From contig NC_134089.1 in assembly GCF_000715075.1 (NCBI RefSeq), positions 68,058,697 to 68,122,696 on the forward strand: a stretch of 64,000 nucleotides of DNA, read 5' to 3'. Each line of letters opens with the position of its first letter. Position 1 is the stretch's first letter. Origin of the DNA: Nicotiana tabacum. Taxonomy: Eukaryota > Streptophyta > Magnoliopsida > Solanales > Solanaceae. The notes beneath the pieces were generated by a model, which had not been told where the DNA came from, did not search any database, and saw only the letters and a program-made list of their open reading frames with translations. Below, in pieces: positions 10,933 through 22,023 of this stretch. A program made the position numbers and the translations under genes.

Positions 10933-12878
10933 ATGGCGAGGACACGTGCTACCCGAGATGATCAGGCACCTACGCCCCCTACTGCAGCCGTCAGAGGCTG
11001 AGCCGGGGTAGAGGCTGAGTACGCGCACGTGGTGCAGCCAGAGCACCTGCGTGAGTTATCGCCGAGGTACCACTAGCAGTTCCAGCCGAAGTACAGGCAC
11101 CTGACATGCCTACTGCTACCATCACTCTAGCTCTTCAGGATACTTTGGCATAGTTCATGAGCATGTACACCACTCTGGCTCAGGCAAGGTTGCTTCCCCT
11201 TACTGCAACTACATCTCAGGCTGGGGGAGGAGCACAGACTCCCGCCGCCCGCACTCCTGAGCAGCAAGTGTATGTTGAGCAGGTCCCTGAGATTATTCCT
11301 GTACCGCCTACAGTGCCAGTTTAGCCCGAGGACAGGGCAGCGACTTCCGAGGAGGAGCAGCTAAGGCTTGAGAGGTTCAAGAGGTACAAGCCTCCTGTAT
11401 TCAGTGGTCTGGCATAAGAGGATGCTCTAGGATTTCTAGATGAGAGTTACCGCATTCTCCGTACCATGGGTATATTAGGATCGAGCAGGGTTTCCTTTAC
11501 TACCTTCCAGCTTCGAGGAGCCGCCTATGAGTGGTGGAGCACCTATGAGTTAGACAGTCCGGATGAGGCTGCTTCGCTGACTTGGACTCAGTTTTCAGAT
11601 CTATTCCTAGGGGAGTATGTTCCTCAGAGTCTCAGGGACAAATGGCGCAGAGAGTTTAAGCATTTGCGCCAGGGTGCTATGACTGTCTCAGAGTATGTTG
11701 TCCGTTACACCAGTTTGGCTAGGCATACACCAGCCTTGGTTTCTATTGTTCAGGTGAGGGTTCGCCGGTTTATTGAGGGCCTTATTCCCAGCATCAGGTC
11801 TAGCATGGATCATGAGTTGGAGATGGATATTTCTTATCAGCAGGTGGTGATCATTGCTATGAGGATTGAGAGTATGCATGTTAGGGAGAGAGAGGAGAGG
11901 GAGGCCAAGAGATCTTGAGAGTCGGGCTATTTCTCTGGTGCCCGTGCCCCAGCAGCAGGTCGTCATGGTAGGGGTTATATGAGTCACCCTGTTCATTCAG
12001 CTCTTCTAGTAGCCAGTGGTATTCCAGATCCTCATAGACCTTAGAAGCCTTATTATGCACCTCTAGTTTCTAGCGCGCCTCCTGTGCGGGGTGTTCTCAG
12101 AGGTCAGTCCAGTAGACCTGGCCCGAGCTAGTCACATCCACCACATCCTCCTAGAGCTTGCTTTGAGTGTGGTGACACCCGTCATATGGTGAGGGATTGC
12201 CCCAGAGTTGGGAGGGGTGCACCTCCACAAACTTCTCTGCCACAGCGTGCCCCACAAAGTTCTCAGGCTATGGTTACGACTCCAATTGCTACCCTATCTG
12301 CTCAGCCAGCTAGAGGTGGAGGTCGGGAAGGTATAGGTCGCCCTAAATGGGGAGGCCAGGCCTAATACTATGCCCTTCTTGCCCGTACCGAGGCAGTTGC
12401 CTCCGATTCTGTCGTCACAGGTATTATACTGGTTTGTAACAGAGATGCATCGGTTCTATTCGACCCAGGCTCCACTTACTCTTATTTGTCTTCTTATTTT
12501 GCTCCGCATTTGGGTGTATCTCGGGACTCTTTGAGTTCCCCTATTTATGTTTCTACTCCTGTGGGAGATTCTCTTATTGTGGACCGCATCTATCGGTCGT
12601 GTTTGGTTGCTCTTAGTGGTTTTGATTTCAGAGCCGATTTTGTTGTTGCTCAACATGGTAGATTTTTATATTATCTTGGGCATGGACTGGTTGTCGCCCC
12701 ATTATGCTATTCTTGATTGTCACACAAAAACCGTGACGCTGACTATGCTAGGTGTACTGCGTGTTGACTGGAGGGGTACTTTAGATCACACTCCCAGTAG
12801 AGTTATCTCTTTTCTTAAAGCTCAGCGTATGGTTGAGAAAGGGTGTGATGCATATTTAGCTTATGTGGGAGATGTTAG
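10933..12878 (+). pseudogene. Chromovirus D Gag and protease (5' part of polyprotein)
   Basis: The start is ATG 10933 (MARTRATRDDQ), with an early stop TGA at 10999-11001 and a frame change before 11466. The capsid part is clear at 11466-11918 (GAAYEWWSTYE, LFLGEYVPQSLRDKW, MTVSEYVVRY). A canonical CCHC zinc knuckle CFECGDTRHMVRDC lies at 12159-12200, in the same frame as the capsid. The protease active site is DPGS at 12462-12473, also in frame, followed by ILGMDWLSPHYAILD after a +1 frame change near 12655. The reading continues to DAYLAYVGDVS, where B is inserted. Several in-frame stops (11916, 12040s, 12128, 12363) show loss of function. Confidence 0.9.
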
Positions 12879-13172
12879 TGTACGCGGAAAAATAAGAAGA
12901 CTTGAATTCTTGATGACAAGTCACTTCGAAAGAACACCTCGAGAACTCGAGGGCGGGAGGACACGACTGAGTTCCCGACCTCGGGGCTCGTCAAGGCCCT
13001 ACGTAGGGAAAAACGGAGATCGAAGCCAAGAAAAAGGGGGAAGCTCCCAAGGCACACGACTAAGTCTAATAGGGCCGGCCTATCTCGAGCCTATGCTGAG
13101 GCGTCACGTCAAGCCATCCCATATCCATACTTTGTAATTAACGCCCATGTACTTGCAGCCGAGTTCCCTTCC

Positions 13173-13180
13173 TATATAAA
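13173..13180 (+). promoter_or_regulatory. TATA box in element B 5' LTR
   Basis: TATATAAA in the context TTCCTATATAAAGGAG. It is conserved in the 3' LTR (22318-22325) and in A (7964-7971). It would drive the sense transcript. Confidence 0.65.
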
Positions 13181-13236
13181 GGAGACTCACGTTACCTTGT
13201 AACGGACTGATGTTGCTCCATTTCTTCACAAGTGCA

Positions 13237-13240
<4 letters not shown>

Positions 13241-13280
<40 letters not shown>
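13241..13280 (+). repeat. (TC)20 microsatellite in element B 5' LTR
   Basis: Forty bases of perfect TC repeat lie about 60 bp after the TATA box. The 3' LTR holds only about 17 bases of it (22388-22404), so it changed length after insertion. C carries short GA tracts at the same place on the opposite strand. Confidence 0.95.
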
Positions 13281-13284
<4 letters not shown>

Positions 13285-13647
13285 TTCTAAGCTTGTTCGT
13301 TCTCAATGGCCCGAGGCCACATCGATATTCATCATGTTCTTACTCATTCTTCATCGTACGCCTTAGTATTGGCCATAAAGAGCCTTGTTTAATTATATCG
13401 TCAATTGTTATCCCATCTCCGACTATCTTCGATAGCTCGAGCTCGACCCCGAGGTCCTTCATCGATAAGACCTATACCCGGGCAGCATGCCCTACGGTTC
13501 AATTACTATCTCGTTTTAGCTAACTTGTCATTAGATTCCATATTATTAGCATCAACTGCTCGAACAACTTGCTCATGAATAGATCACGTATTTTTAGAAT
13601 CCCATTTACAAATTTAATTGTTGTTACCATTTTCACGGTAAACAGTT

Positions 13648-13666
13648 TGGCGCCCACCGTGGGGCT
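13648..13666 (+). other. Primer binding site of B (tRNA-Lys)
   Basis: TGGCGCCCACCGTGGGGCT lies three bases after the LTR end and is complementary to the 3' end of plant tRNA-Lys(CTT) including CCA. The same site occurs in C (41547-41565, minus strand, one mismatch) and, decayed, in J (63966-63984). Confidence 0.9.
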
Positions 13667-13764
13667 AAAAATAATAGTGATTATCTTCTTGCTAGTTTCA
13701 TTGCAGAAACACACATTATCTTTCACACTTTTTCTTGTCCAGGATCCTTTGATTTCAGGAAAAA

Positions 13765-15137
13765 ATGTTAGGCTCGGTAAATGGAGTCGAGAACGACAAC
13801 CTGGAGAATCACGGGGACAATGGCATGGCTGTCCCGATCGCCGTAGCACCACTTTAACCAGATAACGTTCCCTGACCAATTCTAGCGAACACAAACTCAT
13901 AGGACGCACAACAAATCGACGAAACTTCTCACACTAACAGGAGCATACGACACAACGACCAACAGGAAGCTCAAAAAACCCCAGCCCGGGAGGAATAGGA
14001 AGTTAGTCTTCATGTTATTTTTGAAATGTTGCAGGCACAACAGCTAGCCATTACTCAGTTGCAAAGCCATCCGAGAACTCCCAGCACAATAGTATCAGAG
14101 GTAGCTCCCCCCGCCAAGCAGGTACCCGAAAGATCAAGCAATAACGGGTCAGCAGCTGACCCCGCCATAGTGAATATGCTCGAGGACCTCACCAAAAGGA
14201 TCGAGTCAGGTGAGAAGATGATTTCAGCCAACGATAAAAAGGTCGAGACCTACAACTCTAGGGTGGATCAAATCCCGGGAGCACCCTCAGTCCTGAAAGG
14301 TTTGGATTCGAAGAAGTTCATACAGAGTCCGTTCCCAGAGGAAGCGGCCCCAAAGCCCATCCCTAAAAAGTTCAGAATGACGGAACTCCCTAAGTACAAG
14401 GGTACCACCGACCCCAACAAACACGTTACTGCCTATACCTGCGTAGTAAAAGGTAACAAAAATGACGAGATCGAGTCTGTGTTGCTGAAAAAATTCGGAG
14501 AAACACTTTCGAAGAGGGCCATGATGTGGTATCACAACTTGGCTCCCAACTCCATATATTCATTCGCCATGTTGGCAGACTCCTTCGTAAAAGCACATGC
14601 TGGAGCCATCAAGGTAGCAACAAGGAAGTCTGATGTTTTCAAAATTAAGCAGAGAGAGAACGAGATGCTGCGAGAAGTCGTGTCTTACTTCCAGACGGAA
14701 CGGATGGAGCTGCCACCAGTCTTCGACGATTGGGCGCTACAGGCCTTCACCCAAGGCCTGAATGAATGAAGCTCGGTGGCCTCGAAACAGCTGAAGTAGA
14801 ACCTGATCGAATATCCGGCCGTGACCTGGCCGGACATCCACAACCGGTACCAGTAGAAGATCAGGACTGAGGATGACCAATAGGGAGGCCCTTCGGGCTC
14901 TGTATACCCAAACAAACTCCTGGTAAAAGATTCAAAATTAAACAAAGAAAGGTATCAACCGTACCTCGAAGACAGAAGGAATGCCCCAAGGTGCAACCTA
15001 CTTCGCAACGATCGAAGGATGGATCAAGGATAGGACCTTCGAGGGCTCGCCAAAAGAACCATGTTTGATCAAAAATAGCTCCAACAAACGCGCCCCATTT
15101 ATCGGAATACAACTTCTGCATCGACGTTTCAGACATC
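13765..15137 (+). pseudogene. Element B Gag
   Basis: The start ATG 13765 (MLGSVNGVENDNLENHG) is chosen because C starts in the same way (MSGSVNRVENDYLENHG at 41448, minus strand). Stops at 13855 and shortly after interrupt the N-terminal part. From 14026 the same frame is open for 247 codons. Visible parts are QQLAITQLQSHP, a Pro-rich linker, the capsid region (MTELPKYKGTTDPNKHVTAY, MMWYHNLAPNSI, FAMLADSFVKAHAG) and the end FDDWALQAFTQGLNE. The frame then continues with stops (14767, 14797, 14854 and others) towards about 15130. The role is particle assembly; the domain is of the Retrotrans_gag (PF03732) type. Confidence 0.88.
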
Positions 15138-15734
15138 ATGTTTGCCATTAGTAGGATCAGAGAGCCCAAGTGGCCCAAACCAATACAGTCAAACTCTTCG
15201 CAGAGAAATTACAACTTAGTATGCGAATTTCACAACACGTACGGTCACAGGACCGAGGATTGCCATCAGCTACGGGAGGAAGTGGCTCGATTGCTCAACA
15301 AAGGGAACCTCCGGGAATTCCTCAAAGAGGACATCGAGGCCCTGTCTCAACCCCACAACGATACCCTAGTAATCTCATTTCTTGTAAATTATTTTCAAAT
15401 AAACTGTATACTCGTGAATCCAGATAGCTTGGCTAATATCATCAAGTCGAGGGTGATAGAACAACTCAGGCTGCTCGAACAAATCGTGTCCGCCACCCGT
15501 GTCCTCAATGGATTCAATATGGCGAGCGAAACAACAAAAGGAGAAATCGTCCTTCCGATTACCATGGCCGGCACAACCCAAGACACCAAATTCCATGTCA
15601 TCGAGGGAGATATGAGGTATAACGCCTTATTTGGACGACCTTGGATACACTGCATGAGAGCAGTACCATCCACCCTCCACCGGGCAATAAAATTCCCGAC
15701 AAAGGACGAGGTCAAAATTGTCTACGGGCAATGA
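15138..15734 (+). pseudogene. Element B Gag zinc-knuckle end and protease, catalytic Asp lost
   Basis: The open frame of 198 codons begins with a zinc-knuckle-like CEFHNTYGHRTEDC (C-x2-H-x4-H-x4-C, a form common in Tat/Athila Gag) at 15222-15263 and goes on into the protease. Compared with A, about 140 bases between REFL and EALSQPHND are deleted. The active site that reads GDPGSSANII in A reads VNPDSLANII here; the codon 15417-15419 is AAT, so Asp became Asn, which should abolish catalysis. ALFGRPWIH is kept near 15628-15654. The ORF stops at 15732-15734, and nothing resembling RT follows. Confidence 0.88.
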
Positions 15735-18166
15735 CATGCAGCAAGGGAAATGTTCACTATACACGATGCAGTACCAACATTCATACCTCCACCCCCGAAT
15801 GAAACAACAAGAAAACCAGGTCTCACCTCCGGTCGAACTTGACAAAACAGAGTAAAGATCCATGCCGCATCTCCGCCCTGGGCAGTTATAAAATATTGAT
15901 CCCAAGGCATCGCCGGCATACCCCGTTTCAAGGTACAACCATTTTTTTATTATTATTATTATTATTCGGAATTAACCTTCGTACAAGCACCCGATCAGAG
16001 CTACCAGGACGATAGTGCTATTGCAATACCTCGAGGCCCCAAAGGCGCACCCGTTGCACTCTTTTCCTTCGACCGAGATTTTATTCGGGAAGAAGGGCTT
16101 TTACCGGAAAGGTTTTTAATGAGGCAACGTCTGCAAGCCGCTTAAGAGGGAACTCTGAAAATATATTCAAGACTATCCTAGCGGCCGACATTTGAATAGG
16201 CATGGGGCATTCCCCCCGAAAAACTGCCCGCTTGAAAGAGTTTTGAAAACGCCAAATGAGGTTTCCTGTAGGAAAATGATGTGTCGGACCAGACGACTGA
16301 TATAGTCAGGCCCCATCGGCAAAAACATGTACTATTGTATTGAGCAATCAAAAAATGTATTTTGTCAAAATAGAAAAGGGGAAGGGAAATCCTTCTCCAA
16401 ACAGGGTAACAAGTCCTTTCGCCAAAACGCCCCGAAGAACTCGGGAAAGGATACCAGCAGTTCAAATGCCCCTAATGGCCTCCGGCTCGAGGCTCTGAAA
16501 TCACAAAACATTTTTCAGGTATGACAAACCTCTAAGCGATCAGCTTTGACCCGATATAGGTCAACTCATCACAACAAATTATATTACGACTGAGGATCGA
16601 AGGATGTCTTCCAGCACCCCATTCTCCGAGCTAGGAAATTACAGTGTATTCCCGGTAGGGACCCTTTCGCCAGATGCATCCCGAGATACTCGGAGACTTA
16701 GAGTCAGTAATTCAGCACCTACATGACCCCATGGTTGGAACTCCGGGCTCATAAAGCCCCTACAAGGCAACTCCGAGCTCACAAAAAACAGTCTTCACGC
16801 TTAAACAAATTTGATTACTCGAATATTGTTATTCATCGCCAATCGCCATGCACTGAAAAACCCGAAACTGTAAGACCCCTAGCAGGCAGACTCGGCATGA
16901 TCAAGTCTACTTTACATTGCAACAAAAACTGTAAGACCTCAATAGGCATGACTAATTGTAAGACCTCAACAAGCATGAAAATTCCGAAGTTCAAGCTATA
17001 CGTCGCATTTGTAAGAATCCCAAAAGGGCATACCCTTGGTGTAGATGCCTGAACTGTCACTCGGAACCAAAAATGGCTACAGCCAAACGCATATGACTAC
17101 GGTCAAAACGGCTGATACAGCCAAACTAACGCAACTCGGGGACGCCCGACCATCGCTAAACAAAAATCGCAAGCCACTACTTCGAATATACTTTGGAAAG
17201 AACCGGTTAAAATAGGCTTCCTTCAACAGGTAAAAACGAGCTTCGACCATGTTAGCACCGAATCACAAAGGCTTTGACCTACTCAGCCTACGAGCTATAA
17301 ACCTTCCGAGGTGCTCAAATATCGCCGATAATGAGTTGAAAATGAGGTTCTCCAGAACCGACAATGGTTCAAGCAAAAATCTTTCAAAAGACCTTAACGA
17401 GCGGAAAACAAAGCTTACAAAAGCCCATGGGCAAAAATAGCGTAAGAGCCATTGTCGCCAGCTAAGCAAGCCTATGAGCCATATATTAAAAGGTCTCAAC
17501 GACCAAACAGCATAAGAGCCATCGTCGCCAGCTAAAATATTGATAACTTGAGGATTAAAGTGAGCTCGAATCGTAACCCGATTCGGAGACTGGATCCAAA
17601 ATAGTTAACTATGCAAGCCTCCGGGCCACATGTGGAAAGGTCTCAACAACCAAAAAAAGCACAAAAGGCCATCGAAATATGCCCATGCAGGCGGAAGATA
17701 AATAAGGGTCAATTAAATCTCGAATCATAACGCGACTCGGAGACTGGACCCAAAATAGTTTGAACAGCAAATGCCCACGGGCAAGAAATGAGAGCAATTA
17801 CTACCTGCCCACACGGGCATAAATGATTTAAGGATAAAAAGGCTCGAGTCGAAGTCCGACTCAGAGACCAAGCCCAAACAGTCGGGCAAAGCATGGAGGT
17901 CCCAGCGCTTGCTCACATCAAGGATCGCACTTAAGAGCCCACGGGCCTGTCCGATCAGCTCCAGACCTACGAGGATCCCGCCAAACACCGAAACCAGCCT
18001 GCCTGGTCAAAAGCAATAACAGAAAAGAGATGCAGAAGAAATAAAGCTTCAAGTTTCCTCTTATATTACATATGCAAAGAAGGCACACTCTCCATCTACA
18101 AATATGCTCTATGTATATCAAAAACAAAGCGACCAAATGGCGAAATATACGCTCTACCCCAAAGGG
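15735..18166 (+). other. Non-coding tail of element B between protease and antisense gene
   Basis: It contains a remnant of the post-protease coding part (to about 15900), an (ATT)n run at 15946-15966, the conserved blocks GTTGCACTCTTTTCCTTC (16053-16070) and AAGGTTTTTAATGAGGCA (16109-16126), then a long region with short 'GTAAGACC' direct repeats (16869-16973) and the repeat/hairpin zone. No RT, RNase H or integrase wording is visible in any frame, so pol was lost between 15735 and 16050. This is the meeting point of sense and antisense units. Confidence 0.7.
17441..17875. repeat. Repeat and hairpin zone of element B
   Basis: Two copies of the AAGAGCCATYGTCGCCAGCTAA word lie at about 17452 and 17514, with GGTCTCAACGACC between them. 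Three copies of a self-complementary word follow. Site 1, 17567-17585, reads CGAATCG-5 nt-CGATTCG (perfect 7-bp stem). Site 2, about 17720-17738, reads CGAATCA-5 nt-CGACTCG (two A.C mismatches). Site 3, about 17845-17861, reads GAGTCG-5 nt-CGACTC (perfect 6-bp stem). Each is followed by GGAGACTGG or AGAGACCAAG and then CCAAA. The same hairpin word occurs in A and C. Confidence 0.8.
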
Positions 18167-20128
18167 CTACAACTTGTCGGGTTCGCTCTTTGCCTCGTCA
18201 TCATGAAGTGATCACGCATCGTGCTCATCCGTCCTTGCTCAAGTCAATTCCTTTGAGAGAACAAATCCTCTCGCACCAATCTCCTCGAGTACTTCTCTTT
18301 GGGATCTACAACGAACATATTCCTCAATCCTCTTCTCCTGGTCGAGGGCTCACCTCAACTTAGCTTGAGCATCTGCAGCATCTTTCATATGATTCTCCAT
18401 CTCCTGATCAGCCTTGTTCGGTTCAGCACCGCTTCAGCCCGGGCATCAATTATTTTAGCCATGATCTTTGAGAGGTCAGACTTGAGTTTCCCGATCATAT
18501 CCGCTTGGACTTAGGCATCATCACGAGCCAAGCGAAGTTGGGCTTCGAAGGCAGGGACCTTGGCCAAGGTGCCTGCCTCCTCTAAAGCTTGAGCTTGCAC
18601 CTGAGCCCTCAGCTCACCACAAGTAGTTCTGGCGCGGTCAACATCGCCCTTAAGGTACTCTAAGGCCTCCGTCCTTTTCTGCAGCTAATATAACAAAAAG
18701 GGGGTTAACCTCAAAGGTCTAACGGGAGCAAAACACGAGTCATGGAAAGTTACCTGCTTCGTCAAATAGCTCTCATAATTCAAGCTCTGGTACGCCTCAT
18801 ATCGCCAATGCTGCAACTCGACCTCCTTTTCCTCGCTAAGGAGATTAAGGGACTCGCCCTCGTCCAAAATTTTCTGGAGCCTAGCCCCTTGACAGAGCAT
18901 CTCATACATAAACCTATCACAAGCCTACACAAGGAAAGTTCAATAAAGGGAGGAGGACACGGAATACAGGGGAACTACGCCCAAACTCACCACAAAGTGA
19001 AGCCGACAAACTTCTTCGAAGTCTGAACACACTCTTGTTGATCCTGCCTCTTCGGCCCCAGGAGAACCGACCTCGGGCAAAGCATATTCACTCAAAGGAA
19101 CCACACTTCGGGAGTAGTAGACTCGGATGATGCCCTTTCTTCGGAAGCAGGGGCCCGGTCAGCACTACTAAAAGAGCCATCACACTGCGGATACCGATCC
19201 CTCTTATTTCCATCATCCCTCGGTTCGGAGGCCGATGACTCCTTCCCCTCTTTGAAAGAGCTCTGCCTCATCCCAAGGAACCGCCCGGTATCTGCAGAGG
19301 CGAATCTAGTACGAATGAATGGGGAAAACGTTACCTCAATTTTAGGAAGGCCAAGGCAAAGGCAGCATGCATAGATACCTTGGTATTTCACTCCCCATAT
19401 GGCACGGAATACAGCTTGCCATCGACGCTCATCGCAGGACGAATAGGTCACCAGCCTCCGGACCCAGCCGAGCAGGTCGAGGACTTCGCCTGGCATCCAT
19501 AAAGTTGCTGCAACCAGGGAGACAACGTTGTTACTTAACTGATTTTCGCTATTGGCAAAATCTGAAAAAGCACCAGACGCTCCACTTACATGCATAATTC
19601 CACCCTTCGGGAAAGGACAAAAGCTCCACAAGGATAATTCCTACCGTCCGGACCTGGATAAACCAACCAGCCTACTCTCGACCCTTGTCCTCTTCATCAT
19701 CAACTACAAAAGGCATGGATGAATAACACCTCAGGGTTAGTAGGCCTTGCCAATGAAAGGGCCAGTATAGCCCGACGAGATGGTTAAGAATAAATTCAAG
19801 CCTAGCCGCCTCCGCAAAACGACGGATGTATCTGCCCCAAAGTAACCTGATACATCAAGAAAAAGTCAAGCACAACCCTATCAAAGGGACCGAACACGAA
19901 AGGATACAGATATATGCTCAAGAATCCATTAGTAGAGTCCGTAATACTCTCATCCGGGGGAAGCACCTGCAGCGCTACCCCCTCGTTCCATCCACAGTAT
20001 TTTCTCACCATCTCCATATGTTCTTCTCTTATCAAAGACACAGTCTTTAGAGCAAACTCCCTCAGATCCTGAGCGTCGGGAGCAACACTCCCCGTTCCTT
20101 GCCGGACCGGCCCCGAAGTGGTTTCCAT
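18167..20128 (-). pseudogene. Antisense gene of element B: PF04195-like domain plus coiled coil
   Basis: The gene lies on the strand opposite to gag. From ATG 20128 it reads METTSGP and then EEHMEMVRKYCGWNEG, GFLSIYLYPFVFGPFDRVVLDF and YQVTLGQIHPSF, followed by a one-base frame change into the continuation (LEFILNHLVGLYWPF, DDEEDKGREWAGWFIQVRTV). An 82-bp intron is predicted at 19589-19508 (GTAAGT...TTGCAG) before TLWMPGEVLDL. The coiled-coil part has MLCQGARLQKILDEGESL and a 69-bp intron at 18753-18685 (GTAACT...TATTAG), then EYVRCRSQREVLEEIGARGF, with the stop near 18167. Both introns coincide with those of A and C2. It has several internal stops. The function is unknown; the domain name is from memory and unverified. 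Confidence 0.72.
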
Positions 20129-20141
20129 GACTATGGTAAAA

Positions 20142-20501
20142 CTAACAGGTCAAAGCAAGGGCATGCACCAACACTTTTTGTGCCTGAACAGATGAAGTAC
20201 CCTGTGCCAAAGCAGAAAAGCGGCTATCTAAAAATAGTGAGTCTTGCGAAGAAGTCGAAGCCGCCCCACATATGCGTAAGAAGCAACTACGACATGCCTT
20301 CCCGGAGTGAGCCTCGAGAAACCTATAGCCTCGATGCAGATCGACTGAGTCATACCCAATCCCGAAAGCATCCTTCGACGAGAAGCCCAAGTTCGATAAA
20401 TTGTCCATATTATCTCCAATATCGAGACAACGCTCTACCCTGAGGATCCCTGCAAAGGAGAAGTCAGACTTCGAGAAGCTTTCAATGCCATCACTCGACA
20501 C
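20142..20501 (-). CDS. Hypothetical 119-residue ORF upstream of the B antisense gene
   Basis: This minus-strand ORF (MSSDGIESFSKSD...) ends just before the ATG at 20128 and reads in the same direction. It is rich in Ser and Cys (KACRSCFLRICG) with no domain I recognise. It could be a 5' extension or first exon of the antisense gene, or an unrelated open stretch; A and C show no clear counterpart. Confidence 0.3.
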   Translation of the reverse strand: MSSDGIESFSKSDFSFAGILRVERCLDIGDNMDNLSNLGFSSKDAFGIGYDSVDLHRGYRFLEAHSGKACRSCFLRICGAASTSSQDSLFLDSRFSALAQGTSSVQAQKVLVHALALTC

Positions 20502-22023
20502 AAGGCAAGTACCTGGTCTCGTAGTTCCCTCTTTCTAAAAAGAGGAATAAACACAGGAAGATCCGATCATGAAAGCTCCACGAAGGTCAAAGGCAGTGCC
20601 TAAGTACAGGCAACTCCTCAGTAGAAGTCTATTCTGTGCATTTTAAAAAAGGGCTATCTACATCAGGATCAAAAGGGACCCCCGGGTACCCGAAGCTGAC
20701 CATCATTCAGGGTAACATTCCCGAAAGCCCCGAAATTCGACGCATTATCTCCATACAACTCGGAGGGCCTCGGCAGCCCAAGCCTATCAGATCGTTCCAG
20801 GATTGGTCTGAAGTACGACGATGGGTTCAAAAGAGAGCCATGACGATCAGCGGAGGATCAGAAAGAATGCTTGCACCAAGCCAGATATCAGCAGTTAACA
20901 AATAAAAGAAGGCGTTCAAAGGGCCTCGACGGGCATGAGAGCATACAGAAATGAGCAAACCAGAAGTCAGTAACATGTATTCTTATTCATAAAAATTTGT
21001 ATACAAGAAGCCCTCGAGGGTTCGTTACATACAATTACAAAAGCCTACAAAAGTCTACACCTAAAGCGGAGGAACAGAAGGATGTACATGTGATGAAACT
21101 CGGGCGCCCGGTCCGCCCTCGAAGATCCATCTCCAATATCATCATCGTCGAGCGCCGCCCCTCGAGTGTGCATCCTCGAGGGTGATTCCTTTGACCTCCA
21201 TCTCCCATAGGTTCCTAGCTCAATCCCCCAAGGGATTCCTACCGGAGAAGATGAAGAAGAGGAAAAGGAGGGGACGCAGAGGAGGCAGAGAAAAGAGACA
21301 TGGCCCGCTGAAGCCAAAGGTTAAACATTCGACGGGCCCCAGCCTTAACGGCCGGTAGTGCCACTTTATATATTGGGAAAGAAAAAACCCTAGGGATGAA
21401 GTGCCACACCAGGCTGGGTAGAAGAGGGAGCAGCAGTGTATAATCCGAACGATTGTCTACATGAAGGGGAAATCGACTCCCCGTCTACCATCATCTCGGG
21501 CCAACAGCAGCAACCATAGTGAACATGTTAATAACCATGACAGTAGCAGAACAACATGGTTGTGCTTGACGAAGGGAAGCCCCAGTAGAAGGCCACAACA
21601 TAGTCTAAGGAAGCTCCGCCTAACGACCTCCAGGCCATGAACCCCAAGCATAATGTTCAAAGGTAGAAGAAGATGGTAAGAGGGAATAGGCAAGCAAGCC
21701 AACAAAGGCACTGGGATAAGAAAGACAATGCTAGAACATCCCCATTTATAGGGGGTTATGACACGGTCATCAAGGATTCAAAAGATTGACCAACGGACGT
21801 AGTTAATGCATCCTTAGAAAAATGAACCGACGGCGGTACCCTCAACTTGGGGAGCAGGAATTAGAGTGCATTGGATGAAGTCAAAAATGCATGAGCCTGT
21901 GGATGCCCCAGGCGCCATAAGGCTCACGCCAGGTGTCGCATCATCGGAATGACGTCACTATAAGGAGCTTGAGGAATCAGAATCATTTCCCATCACTTCG
22001 TCATGGGAAACATCGAGACTATC
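20502..22023 (-). other. Element B region before the 3' LTR, with a small antisense ORF and TATA box
   Basis: No large gene is seen. On the minus strand a TATA-like word (CCAATATATAAAGTGG, 21362-21377) precedes ORF 21317-21045 (MASAGHVSFLCLLCVPSF...), which has an acidic stretch DDDDIGDGSS. Another minus ORF, 21711-21457, is Leu-rich. DNA around 21398-21416 (GAAGTGCCACACCAGG) is shared with A at 7065. The last 60 bases (GACGTCAC, TTTCCCAT, GGGAAACATCGAGACTATC) match A and C just before their 3' LTRs and should include the plus-strand priming site, although no classical polypurine run is evident. Confidence 0.4.

Larger units (their letters stand above)
12879..13644 (+). repeat. Element B 5' LTR
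   Basis: It starts TGTACGCGG and ends CACGGTAAACA. It aligns with 22024-22782 and with the C LTRs. It contains a TATA box at 13173-13180 and a (TC)n tract downstream of it. Confidence 0.9.

Noticed and set aside
21457..21711. Leu-rich minus-strand ORF as a membrane protein gene
   Set aside because: There is no counterpart with a kept frame in A or C, and it overlaps the putative promoter zone of the small ORF; kept only as part of a low-confidence region.
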